Below are positions 1 to 6,082 of a DNA stretch of 6,473 nt, piece by piece. How positions within the stretch are numbered: the first letter of the stretch is position 1; the number at the start of each line of letters is the position of its first letter. The position numbers were made by a program, and so were the translations under genes. The stretch comes from Clostridia bacterium. Lineage in GTDB: Bacteria > Bacillota > Clostridia > Oscillospirales > Acutalibacteraceae. The stretch is taken from assembly GCA_017614275.1 (NCBI GenBank), contig JAGACE010000021.1, positions 1 to 6,473 on the forward strand. Reading direction: 5' to 3'. The notes under the pieces are model-generated. The model was given only the letters and a program-made list of their open reading frames with translations. It did no database searches and was not told the origin of the DNA.

Positions 1-167
1 CCGACCATGTGGAAGATGTCCGGGTTGACGCAGTCGAACCAGGGGTAGCCCACGTCTTCTCTCTTCCGGCGTTCATACACCGTGACGTCATATCCGTTTT
101 TGGCGAGCGTGGCGCCGCACATCATGGCGGCGTGGCCCGCTCCCGCTATTACGATGGTTTTCCCCAT
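1..167 (-). CDS. FAD-dependent oxidoreductase, N-terminal fragment (cut by window edge)
   Basis: The first 55 codons of a flavoprotein; the rest lies beyond base 1. The ATG at 167 is preceded by AAAGGA about 9 nt upstream. The protein opens with a beta-alpha-beta dinucleotide-binding fold: a short hydrophobic strand (residues 4-8), the glycine motif G9-A-G11-H-A-A14, an LAKNGYDV helix end, and E32 at the end of the second strand (VTVYERR), the position that normally binds the ribose of FAD. The third glycine of the usual GxGxxG is alanine (A14). After it comes an unusual GYPWFDCVNPDIF stretch (about residues 40-52). It starts 25 nt after the split-barrel gene and is the last visible gene of the radical-enzyme operon. 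The family could be a geranylgeranyl-reductase-like or other FAD oxidoreductase; the substrate cannot be told from this fragment. The Rossmann fold is seen; partnership with the neighbouring flavin protein is inferred. Confidence 0.8.
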   Translation of the reverse strand, partial: MGKTIVIAGAGHAAMMCGATLAKNGYDVTVYERRKREDVGYPWFDCVNPDIFHMV

Positions 168-192
168 TGCTTCGTTTCCTTTCTCCGTTTCA

Positions 193-1044
193 TCAGATCC
201 AGTTCGGAGCCAGGGGCTCGTCGTGGAAGTCGACCGCTTCGTACTTCTTCTCCGGATAGCAGTAACCGGAGACGGGCGGCGTGGGATTGTAGATCTTGTC
301 GATCTCCAGATAGCCGGCGCCCTTCGAGGTCTCATGATAGGTGCCTTTCAGCAGGGTGGCCTCCATGTCCAGGCTCATGCCGTAGATAGAAGCGCGCATG
401 CCGTCTTTCAGGTCCTTGCACATGTCGGAATACGGCGCCTTCGTGAAGAAGACGCGGCTCGAGGACGCGGACTGGGCCTGGATGATGGGGACGATCTTCG
501 GGAAGCCGTCCTCGCCCATGAAGCCCAGGTATTCCAGGGTCAGGAGACCGTTCATGAACTTCTGGGTCCAGGGCCGCATGACCTGCTTGCTCTTGTCTCC
601 GGCATGGAACGGTTTCATCGCCATGACGCGCAGCGCGTTGGCCACGACGCCCGCCATGTTGAGGGGCTGTCCCTCGGAGATGTCGTTGAGGTCCGCATAG
701 TGGACTTCGCAGACGCCGAAGTAGGTGTTGAACCGGAACAGCTGGTACTGGTTGATGTAGACATAGTCCTCCCCTTCCGTCAGGGAATGGGTGAACGTCA
801 TCTTGCCGGTCCAGAACTTCTTGTCGAGCGACATGATGATGAAGCCGGTCTGCGGATACTGGTAAATGAGTTTTTTGCTGATGCCGCGGATGAATTCGCC
901 GAACATCATCTCGTCGTCCCCCTTGTTCAGAAGGCTCGACGCGTTGAACATGTGCACATCGCCTTCTCCGTCCTGGACGGCGACGATGGCGATCTTATAA
1001 GGGTTATCGAAGGTCTTTTTCTCTTCGTCCGTCAGTTTTCTCAT
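193..1044 (-). CDS. Double split-barrel flavin-binding protein (pyridoxamine 5'-phosphate oxidase-like)
   Basis: A 283-residue soluble protein with no signal peptide or membrane segment. Residues about 14-125 resemble the FMN-binding split barrel of the pyridoxamine-phosphate-oxidase superfamily: strand TGFIIMSLDKKFWTGK (66-81), then the INQYQLFRFNTYFGVCEVHYADL block (98-119). A second, similar half follows at about 165-260 (EDGFPKIVPIIQA, then LKDGMRASIYGMSLDMEATLLKGTY), so this looks like two barrel domains in tandem, longer than a typical single-barrel protein of about 150-200 residues. True PNPOx activity is unlikely; the superfamily includes flavin reductases, flavoredoxins and F420 or haem binders. 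The reading frame is open to a TTG at 1062, but that TTG sits at the ribosome binding site itself; AAGGAGG at 1053-1059 lies 8 nt before the ATG at 1044, which I take as the start. It lies 22 nt after the activase and 25 nt before an FAD oxidoreductase, suggesting a two-component flavin redox step in the pathway. Substrate unknown. Confidence 0.8.
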   Translation of the reverse strand: MRKLTDEEKKTFDNPYKIAIVAVQDGEGDVHMFNASSLLNKGDDEMMFGEFIRGISKKLIYQYPQTGFIIMSLDKKFWTGKMTFTHSLTEGEDYVYINQYQLFRFNTYFGVCEVHYADLNDISEGQPLNMAGVVANALRVMAMKPFHAGDKSKQVMRPWTQKFMNGLLTLEYLGFMGEDGFPKIVPIIQAQSASSSRVFFTKAPYSDMCKDLKDGMRASIYGMSLDMEATLLKGTYHETSKGAGYLEIDKIYNPTPPVSGYCYPEKKYEAVDFHDEPLAPNWI

Positions 1045-1052
1045 ACAGGTTT

Positions 1053-1059
1053 CCTCCTT
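1053..1059 (-). promoter_or_regulatory. Ribosome binding site that fixes the split-barrel start
   Basis: AAGGAGG, a near-perfect Shine-Dalgarno sequence, 8 nt before the ATG at 1044. It overlaps the longer TTG-initiated reading frame (from 1062), which argues against that upstream start. It lies in the 22-nt gap after the activase stop codon. Confidence 0.85.
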
Positions 1060-1066
1060 CAATCCA

Positions 1067-1972
1067 TTAGTTTTCCAGAGCGGTGGCTCCGCTCCAGAAC
1101 GCGATCGGAGAGCCGCTGGCCTGTGCCAGCGCGGTCAGTTCTTCCATGCGGGCTTTGGCGATGAGTCCCTTGCCTTTGAAGTCCCACTCCTTGCCGAGCC
1201 GTTCGTACTTATCGACGCAGAGGTTGTTGAACGAGCAAAGTTCCCACTTCTCCACCCGGTCCCGGACGATGCCGGCGAGCCCTTTGATGTTCTCGTCGGT
1301 GTCCGTAGCGCCCGGGATGATGGGCGTGCGTACCCAGATGCGGGCGTCGGTGCCTGCCAGCCATTCGAAGTTCTCGAAGATGATCTTGTTGGACTGGCCG
1401 GTGTACTTCACATGCTCCGCGTCGTCGAACAGCTTGAGGTCGTACAGGAAGATGTCCGTGTACGGCAGCAGCTGTTCATAGACGTCCCGGCGGTTGAAGC
1501 CGCAGGTGTCGAGCGCGGTGTGGACGCCGTCCGCTTTGCACTTCTTGAAGAATGCCAGCACGTCTTCCCACTGGAGGGTGGCTTCGCCGCCGGACATCGT
1601 GATCCCGCCGTCTTTGCCCCAGAAGGCACGGTCTTTGATGACCGTGGCGTAGAGGTCGTCGACGGTGTAGTTCACGCCTTTGAGTTCCAGGGCCTGGGTC
1701 GGGCACTCGCGGGTGCAGGTGCCGCAGGCTTCGCAGAAGTCCGCGGTGTGCACGCCGTCTTCGTCAAAGGTGATGCCGTGCTTCGGGCAGACTTTGGCGC
1801 AGATGCCGCAGCCCATGCACAGGACCCCTTTCCACTCGACGTGGGACCGGGGTTCGATGCTCTCCGGATTGTGACACCAGGTACACGCCAGCGGACAGCC
1901 CTTCAAAAACACGGTGGTCCGAAGACCCGGGCCGTCTTCCGTCGACATACGCTGGATGTCCAAAACTTTCAT
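1067..1972 (-). CDS. Glycyl radical enzyme activating enzyme (radical SAM, two extra 4Fe-4S clusters)
   Basis: A 301-residue radical SAM protein that would cleave S-adenosylmethionine to abstract hydrogen from the glycine (Gly804) of the neighbouring radical enzyme. Seen: the CxxxCxxC cluster motif C26, C30, C33 (with the W-C-H-N-P-E that follows in activases), the SAM-binding GGE at 128-130, and an inserted ferredoxin-like domain with two complete 4-cysteine sets, C52/C55/C58/C62 and C80/C83/C86/C90. That insert separates it from the short pyruvate formate-lyase activase and is shared by the activases of glycerol dehydratase, hydroxyphenylacetate and indoleacetate decarboxylases, benzylsuccinate synthase and others, so it does not by itself reveal the substrate. 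The frame extends upstream to an ATG at 2011 inside the radical enzyme gene; I prefer the ATG at 1972, which gives the family's usual N-terminus (MKVLDIQRMSTEDGPGLRT) and lies 1 nt after the upstream TAA. The site before it is weak (GGGG), so translation is probably coupled. Confidence 0.95.
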   Translation of the reverse strand: MKVLDIQRMSTEDGPGLRTTVFLKGCPLACTWCHNPESIEPRSHVEWKGVLCMGCGICAKVCPKHGITFDEDGVHTADFCEACGTCTRECPTQALELKGVNYTVDDLYATVIKDRAFWGKDGGITMSGGEATLQWEDVLAFFKKCKADGVHTALDTCGFNRRDVYEQLLPYTDIFLYDLKLFDDAEHVKYTGQSNKIIFENFEWLAGTDARIWVRTPIIPGATDTDENIKGLAGIVRDRVEKWELCSFNNLCVDKYERLGKEWDFKGKGLIAKARMEELTALAQASGSPIAFWSGATALEN

Positions 1973-1973
1973 G

Positions 1974-4463
1974 TTAGTACCCCATGTGGCTTTCTCTGGC
2001 AATGATCTCATCCTGCAGCTCGCGGCCGATGGACACGAAGTACGCGTTGTAGCCGGTGATGCGGACGAGCAGGTGTCTGTAGTCCTGCGGGTGGGCCTGC
2101 GCTTCTCTCAGGACGTCGGGGTCCAGGATGTTGATCTGCAGGGCCGTTCCGCCGTTCTCGATGTAACCGTGCAGGAAGGACTTGAATTTCTCTTTGTGCG
2201 TTGGATCGCGGATCAGCGATGTATTGAAGGTGATGGTGTGCGATGCGCCGTTCGGCAGGTAGTTGACATACTCGGTCCAGTCGCCGTTTCCGTCAACCTT
2301 GCCGCCGAGGGCCTTGCCGACGGAGTTGGCGTTGGAGGTCGGGCCGTTGATGTCCGCGCCGTTGGACGGGCAGATCGCGTTCGACAGGAACTGCGGATTC
2401 GCGCGGCCGTTGGCGGAGGCCTTCATGACGTAGGAGCCGCCGACCCAGTAGTTCCAGGACAGCATGCCCGGACGGAACCGTCTGTGGGTGGACTTGGTCT
2501 CATACTTCCAGGTCTCGTCGGACCAGAATTCCATGACCTCGCGGGCCAATTCGTCCGCTTCGTCGTCGTCGCGGCCGTACTTCGGCGCGCGGTTCTTGGC
2601 CTTTGCCTGCAGGACGTCATGGCCCTCCCAGTTGTCGTAGAGCGCCTGGACGAGTTCTTCCAGGGTGCATTCTTTCTTGTCGTACACGAGGTACTTCACC
2701 GCAAGAAGGCTGTCGACCGTGGAGGCGAAGGTGACGCCCTCCATGGTGACGAAGCCGATCTCGGCGCCGCCCTGCGTAACGTCCAGGCCCTTCTCGGCAC
2801 AGCCGCCGACCAGGCAGGACAGGTACGGAGTCGGGTTGTACTTCGCGCGGATGGCTTCGGACAACTCGTAGTTGTCGACGAATTTCTTGATCAGGTATTC
2901 GGTCTGCTTCTTGTAGGCGTCGAAGAACTTCTCCCAGGTGTCGAGGTCTTTCAGCTCGCCGGTCTTCGGACCGTCCTGGGTCAGTTTCGTGGGCTTGCCG
3001 CCCATGATGTCCTCATAGGGCTCCATGTCCTTGCCGTTGCCGTAAACCAGTTCCATCGCCTTCAGCAGGTTGATGTTGTTGTCGACGGTGCCGGAGCGGT
3101 CGTTGCCGACCATGGTGTTCTCCAGGCAGCCGACCGGAGCGTACTCGCAGACGTTGTCTTCGTTGATCAGATCGCCGTAGAATCTCGCCTCGCGGAGCAT
3201 GCCCGCCATGGAGCGCTCGTCGAAGTTCAGCAGGAACGGAGCGCCCTGCGACTTGGAGATCATGTCCACGACCTTGTCGAGGAGTTTCTCCGGGGAGCCT
3301 TTGTGCAGACGGACGTTCGGCTTCGGCTCCAGGATGGGGCTCCAGTCGTCGATGACGTCGAGGATGAGATAGGTCAGGTCGTTGGTCATATCCTGACCGT
3401 CCTTGCCCATGCCGGAGATGGTCAGCAGCTGACCGTAACCGGCGGTGATGCCCTGGTTGCCGCCGACTTTGATGTAGCCGTCATAAGCCGAGTTGCAGTG
3501 GAACCACATGCAGCCGAGGATATCCTTCATGAAGTCTTCGGACATGCCGTCTTCGATGGACTTTTTATAGTACGGATAGAGGTACTGGTCGATGCGTCCG
3601 AAGGAGACGCCGGGGCCGGGATAGTTCTCGTCCGACATGACCAGCATGTGGGTCATCCACAGGGACTGGACGGCCTCCCAGAAGTTGGTGGCGCCGTTCC
3701 AGGGGACTTTCGCGGTGTTCTCGGCCATCTTCAGGAGCTCTTCCTTCCGGACCGGGTCGTCGACCTTGTCCGCGCACTGCTTGCAGTACATGGAGAATTT
3801 CTCCGAGAGTTCCTTCGGGATGGTGCAGGACGTCATCATGGCGCGCAGCTGGGCGCCGTGCTGACCGTTCTTGTCGGCTTCGGAGAGCTCGTTGTACATC
3901 GCTTCATAGCGTTCATACTCTGCCTTGAAGCCGTGGTCGACGATCTTCTGGTAGCCCGGAACAAGATGGCCGGACGTGGCGCCGCCGTTGCCGTAGCCGT
4001 GCTGGAAGATCCATTTCATGCTCTTGCGGGCCTCTTTGACCAGCCGGTCGCGCTCTTTCTGCTCCGCCTCGGTCAGGCACATGGAGGTAAAGACGTTGAA
4101 ACGGGCGCCGCAGAGCAGGTCGCCCGGGATGATCTCCATGGGGACCTGATTGACCATGACTTCTTTCAGAAAGTCCGCCTTGCGTTCGACCAGGGACTTG
4201 TCCCAGAAGCCGTCCGGCATCGGGACCACCTGGGCCAGCTGACGGAACGTCGATCCGAAGGTGGAGAGGAACGTGTGGTTCTCCGGCACGATGTAGTAGG
4301 TCATCTCATCGAACTGAAGGTCCCAGGGCGTCCCCGTGGTGTACGCCGTGTACTCATTGTTCCATTTGCGATTCAAACCTTCGAAGTAATAGTCTCTGAG
4401 CCACTTGGATCGGGGGCTGAGATCTCCGGGCAGCTTGATCGCGTTCTCATACTTGACTGCCAT
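1974..4463 (-). CDS. Glycyl radical enzyme, arylacetate decarboxylase-like
   Basis: An 829-residue cytosolic PFL-like enzyme. Seen: the catalytic thiyl cysteine C446 with E448 (PVGCLEN, 443-449), the radical glycine G804 in RITGYNAYF near the C-terminus, and family blocks FWEAVQSLW (261-269), GVSFGRIDQYLYPYY (285-299) and LTYLILDV (363-370). The Cys-to-Gly distance is 358 residues; from memory it is about 330-337 in choline, glycerol, hydroxyproline and isethionate enzymes and about 370 in p-hydroxyphenylacetate decarboxylase (HPAD, C503/G873). Counting back from the glycine, E568 (TQGGAEIGF) falls exactly where HPAD has its substrate-phenol-binding E637, and S287 matches HPAD S344 counting from the cysteine. 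Family style of the C-terminal third (APKYGRDDDEAD, FRPGMLSWNYWV, CPSNGADINGP) also fits decarboxylases. Differences: no small-subunit gene, a shorter N-terminus and about 12 residues fewer between Cys and Glu. The start has AAAGGAGG 7 nt upstream. Radical enzyme class near certain; decarboxylase likely; substrate unknown (a hydroxyaryl- or indole-acetate is my guess). Confidence 0.95.
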   Translation of the reverse strand: MAVKYENAIKLPGDLSPRSKWLRDYYFEGLNRKWNNEYTAYTTGTPWDLQFDEMTYYIVPENHTFLSTFGSTFRQLAQVVPMPDGFWDKSLVERKADFLKEVMVNQVPMEIIPGDLLCGARFNVFTSMCLTEAEQKERDRLVKEARKSMKWIFQHGYGNGGATSGHLVPGYQKIVDHGFKAEYERYEAMYNELSEADKNGQHGAQLRAMMTSCTIPKELSEKFSMYCKQCADKVDDPVRKEELLKMAENTAKVPWNGATNFWEAVQSLWMTHMLVMSDENYPGPGVSFGRIDQYLYPYYKKSIEDGMSEDFMKDILGCMWFHCNSAYDGYIKVGGNQGITAGYGQLLTISGMGKDGQDMTNDLTYLILDVIDDWSPILEPKPNVRLHKGSPEKLLDKVVDMISKSQGAPFLLNFDERSMAGMLREARFYGDLINEDNVCEYAPVGCLENTMVGNDRSGTVDNNINLLKAMELVYGNGKDMEPYEDIMGGKPTKLTQDGPKTGELKDLDTWEKFFDAYKKQTEYLIKKFVDNYELSEAIRAKYNPTPYLSCLVGGCAEKGLDVTQGGAEIGFVTMEGVTFASTVDSLLAVKYLVYDKKECTLEELVQALYDNWEGHDVLQAKAKNRAPKYGRDDDEADELAREVMEFWSDETWKYETKSTHRRFRPGMLSWNYWVGGSYVMKASANGRANPQFLSNAICPSNGADINGPTSNANSVGKALGGKVDGNGDWTEYVNYLPNGASHTITFNTSLIRDPTHKEKFKSFLHGYIENGGTALQINILDPDVLREAQAHPQDYRHLLVRITGYNAYFVSIGRELQDEIIARESHMGY

Positions 4464-4464
4464 G

Positions 4465-5157
4465 TTATTGCCTCCTTTTCAAAACTTCCATAATGATTTT
4501 TTCTCCGTGTTCTAATAAAAGCCGCATCTGTGTTTCGGCTTCTTTCACATCTTTGTCAGCGATCGCGTCGGCGATGCGCTGGTGGGTCTCCAGCACGAAG
4601 CTGTACACCTCGTGGTCGGAGTAGAACTGTTCGATGAGCGGGATGGAACTCGCCTCGAACGCTTTCATGATGAAGCCGTACACGTCGTTCCCGCTCATCT
4701 TGCAGATGGCGTAGTGGAACAGCAGGTCGTACTGGCTCCGTTTCTTCGGATCCTCCTCCGTCCCCTCCTCGATGATGAGGGCGCGGAGCCGCCCGAGCTG
4801 GGTGGGCGTGGCGCGTTCCGCCGCCTTGCGGACGCACTCCAGTTCCAGGAACTTCCGGGCCTCCAGCAGGTCCAGGAGCTGCTTTTCCTCCAGCAGTCCG
4901 AAGGCCACCTGATCGGCCAGGATGGAGAGGTTGCCCTCGTTCCTCCAGTCCGCCACCTCGATCCATTTCGTGGGGACGATCTTGATGTAGCCGGTGGTCT
5001 CCAGATCGACGACCACCGCGTTGATGACGGAACGGCTGACGTTGTAGAGTTCCGCCAGTTCCCTCAGGGGCGGGAGCTTCTCCCCCGGCTCATATTCACC
5101 GGAGAGGATCTGGATCTTCAGCTCCTCGATGATGGTTTCGGTCAGGCTTTTTTTCAT
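4465..5157 (-). CDS. GntR-family transcriptional regulator, FadR/FCD subfamily
   Basis: A 230-residue DNA-binding regulator. Residues 5-70 form the GntR winged helix-turn-helix: ILSGEYEPGEKLPPLRELAELYNVSRSVINAV, followed by the wing LETTGYIKIV. Residues about 78-228 form an all-helical FCD ligand-binding domain. Its usual metal-binding set is visible as D144 and H148 (YDLLFHYAI), H192 (ETHQRIADAI) and H217 (LLEHGEKI), so a metal-bound carboxylate effector is plausible; FCD regulators commonly sense organic acids. The recognition helix differs from the common SRTPVREAL form (SRSVINAVV). The ATG at 5157 has AGGTGA just upstream, slightly close. It is the first gene of the operon, and two FCD-type operators lie between its promoter and its start codon, so it probably represses itself and the whole pathway until the substrate or a related acid is bound. 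Direction of control is inferred. Confidence 0.95.
   Translation of the reverse strand: MKKSLTETIIEELKIQILSGEYEPGEKLPPLRELAELYNVSRSVINAVVVDLETTGYIKIVPTKWIEVADWRNEGNLSILADQVAFGLLEEKQLLDLLEARKFLELECVRKAAERATPTQLGRLRALIIEEGTEEDPKKRSQYDLLFHYAICKMSGNDVYGFIMKAFEASSIPLIEQFYSDHEVYSFVLETHQRIADAIADKDVKEAETQMRLLLEHGEKIIMEVLKRRQ
4471..4478 (-). promoter_or_regulatory. Ribosome binding site of the radical enzyme, inside the repressor gene
   Basis: AAAGGAGG, 7 nt before the ATG at 4463. It encodes the last lysine and arginines of the GntR regulator, whose TAA stop ends 1 nt before the enzyme start. The strong site plus the 1-nt gap would allow high and partly coupled translation of the enzyme. Confidence 0.85.
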
Positions 5158-5184
5158 AAGTCACCTGTTTTCCAGTGGAGTCTG

Positions 5185-5219
5185 TTTGGTGGTATTACTA
5201 CCGTGGTATTACCACCAAA
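5185..5219. repeat. 35-bp inverted repeat enclosing the operators
   Basis: TTTGGTGGTA (5185-5194) is repeated exactly in inverted orientation as TACCACCAAA (5210-5219), with 15 bp between. The arms contain the outer halves of the two tandem GntR operator copies, giving the whole block dyad symmetry about base 5202. It could act as a cooperative binding site for two dimers. There is no T-run directly after it in the transcription direction, so a terminator is not indicated. Confidence 0.85.
5189..5216. promoter_or_regulatory. Tandem operators for the FCD-type GntR regulator
   Basis: Two adjacent 14-bp copies, GTGGTATTACTACC (5189-5202) and GTGGTATTACCACC (5203-5216), differ at one base. The second contains the perfect TGGT-ATT-ACCA (5204-5214), and the first TGGT-ATT-ACTA (5190-5200). 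Both match the known FadR/FCD operator pattern T-x-G-T-N3-A-C-x-A. They lie directly downstream of the predicted -10 box, covering the expected transcription start, and about 32 bp before the GntR start codon. Occupancy should block initiation. The neighbouring GntR is the obvious ligand. Confidence 0.85.
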
Positions 5220-5222
5220 TCT

Positions 5223-5251
5223 ATTGTATCATGTTGCCTTCGACAAAAAAA
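5223..5251 (-). promoter_or_regulatory. Predicted sigma-70-type promoter of the radical-enzyme operon
   Basis: On the minus strand an extended -10 element, TGATACAAT, gives TACAAT at 5223-5228 (five of six matches to TATAAT) with the TG at 5230-5231. The -35 position 17 bp upstream (5246-5251) is only a T-run, so the promoter probably relies on the extended -10. Transcription would start near 5215, inside the operators, giving a leader of about 58 nt. Confidence 0.6.
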
Positions 5252-5302
5252 GAGATAGAACTGCCAAAAACCATGATTCCTTCTTGTATAAAACAACGAA
5301 CG

Positions 5303-6082
5303 CTATCCGATGATCGAGAGCCCTTTGGCGATCATCTGGACGGCCAGGAAAATGACCAGGAGCGCCGAGACCGGCAGGACCCATTTCCATTTGCGGTTCT
5401 CAAACACCGAGCTGAGCAGGCCGAACGCCAGCAGCAGCGGGAGCGTGCCGAGGGCGAACACCAGCATGGCCAGCGCGCCCTTCCCCGCGCTCCCGGCGGC
5501 GATGGCGTAAAACTGCACCGCCTGCATGGTGCCGCAGGGCAGCAGAGCGGTCATCGCGCCCATGACGATCGCGTTGGACGAATAGAAGCGGCCGAGCGCC
5601 TTCGTGTACCATTTCGGCAGGGTGAAGGCGGACTGTCCGAACAGGATGGACACGCCCATGATCAGCATGAACACACCGGAGACGATGGGCACATAGCCGC
5701 GGACGGCGTCGGACAGAGAGAGGGCCGCGCCCAGTGCGCCGAGGACCAGGCCGACCAGCGTGTAGGCCAGGATCCGCGCGCCCTGATACTTCAACTGTTC
5801 CAGCGTGCGGGACCGCGCGGCCTCGTTCGACGAGACGCTCAGCACGATGCCGCCGCACATGCCGACGCAGTGGATGGACGAGAGCAGGCCGTACAGGAAG
5901 ATGAGTCCGAGACCTGCGCCCTCGGTGATCACGGGACGCTGAAGCCCGTGTGTGTGCGCGAACTCCGTGATCCCTCCGAGCAGGTCGACATGGAACACGA
6001 ACTGCAGGAGGACGAAGAGCAGCGTCAGGACCGCCAGGACGGCCAGCAGGACATCCCGGCCCTTGTTCTCATTCGGTTTCAA
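5303..6082 (-). CDS. TauE/SafE-type membrane protein with HCxxxCGG motif, copper-linked
   Basis: A 259-residue integral membrane protein with about seven hydrophobic segments: 11-30, 54-80, 103-122, 130-149, 171-198, 202-225 and 234-253. Conserved cysteines stand out: HC72VGMC76GG in the second helix and LLPC183G in the fifth, the pattern of the sulfite exporter TauE/SafE-like (UreH/CcdA-related) group that often sits beside copper ATPases and in some bacteria serves cytochrome oxidase copper supply. The cysteines suggest metal or thiol transfer rather than sulfite export. It starts with TTG at 6082, overlapping the ATPase stop (TTGA), with AGGAGG 8 nt upstream; no in-frame ATG lies nearby in the N-terminal region. 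The paired arrangement suggests shared translation and a shared role in copper export or delivery at the membrane. The exact cargo is not visible. It ends 145 bases before the GntR gene and belongs to a separate transcription unit. Confidence 0.85.
   Translation of the reverse strand: MKPNENKGRDVLLAVLAVLTLLFVLLQFVFHVDLLGGITEFAHTHGLQRPVITEGAGLGLIFLYGLLSSIHCVGMCGGIVLSVSSNEAARSRTLEQLKYQGARILAYTLVGLVLGALGAALSLSDAVRGYVPIVSGVFMLIMGVSILFGQSAFTLPKWYTKALGRFYSSNAIVMGAMTALLPCGTMQAVQFYAIAAGSAGKGALAMLVFALGTLPLLLAFGLLSSVFENRKWKWVLPVSALLVIFLAVQMIAKGLSIIG

Noticed and set aside
82..1164. A 360-codon plus-strand open frame
   Set aside because: It lies antisense to the split-barrel gene and runs into the activase; no domain and no fitting start context. 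The minus-strand frames have clear motifs and ribosome binding sites.
1973..2011. Longer activase start at the ATG at 2011
   Set aside because: It would add 13 residues encoded inside the radical enzyme gene with no family resemblance; the ATG at 1972 gives the standard N-terminus.
1974..4463. Identity as choline trimethylamine-lyase, glycerol/diol dehydratase, isethionate lyase or pyruvate formate-lyase
   Set aside because: Cys-Gly spacing is too long for the first three, the motif around the glycine is RITGYNAYF, and pyruvate formate-lyase needs two adjacent catalytic cysteines while only C446 is present in GCLEN.
1914..4493. An 859-codon open frame on the plus strand opposite the radical enzyme
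   Set aside because: It is an antisense shadow created by GC-biased codons of the well-supported gene on the minus strand; its translation is low-complexity V/L/R/D/G-rich with no recognisable domain.
5230..5302. A possible terminator after the TauE/SafE gene
   Set aside because: T-runs occur on the minus strand, but the only nearby stem (TTGT/ACAA) is 4 bp and AT-rich; no GC-rich hairpin precedes them.
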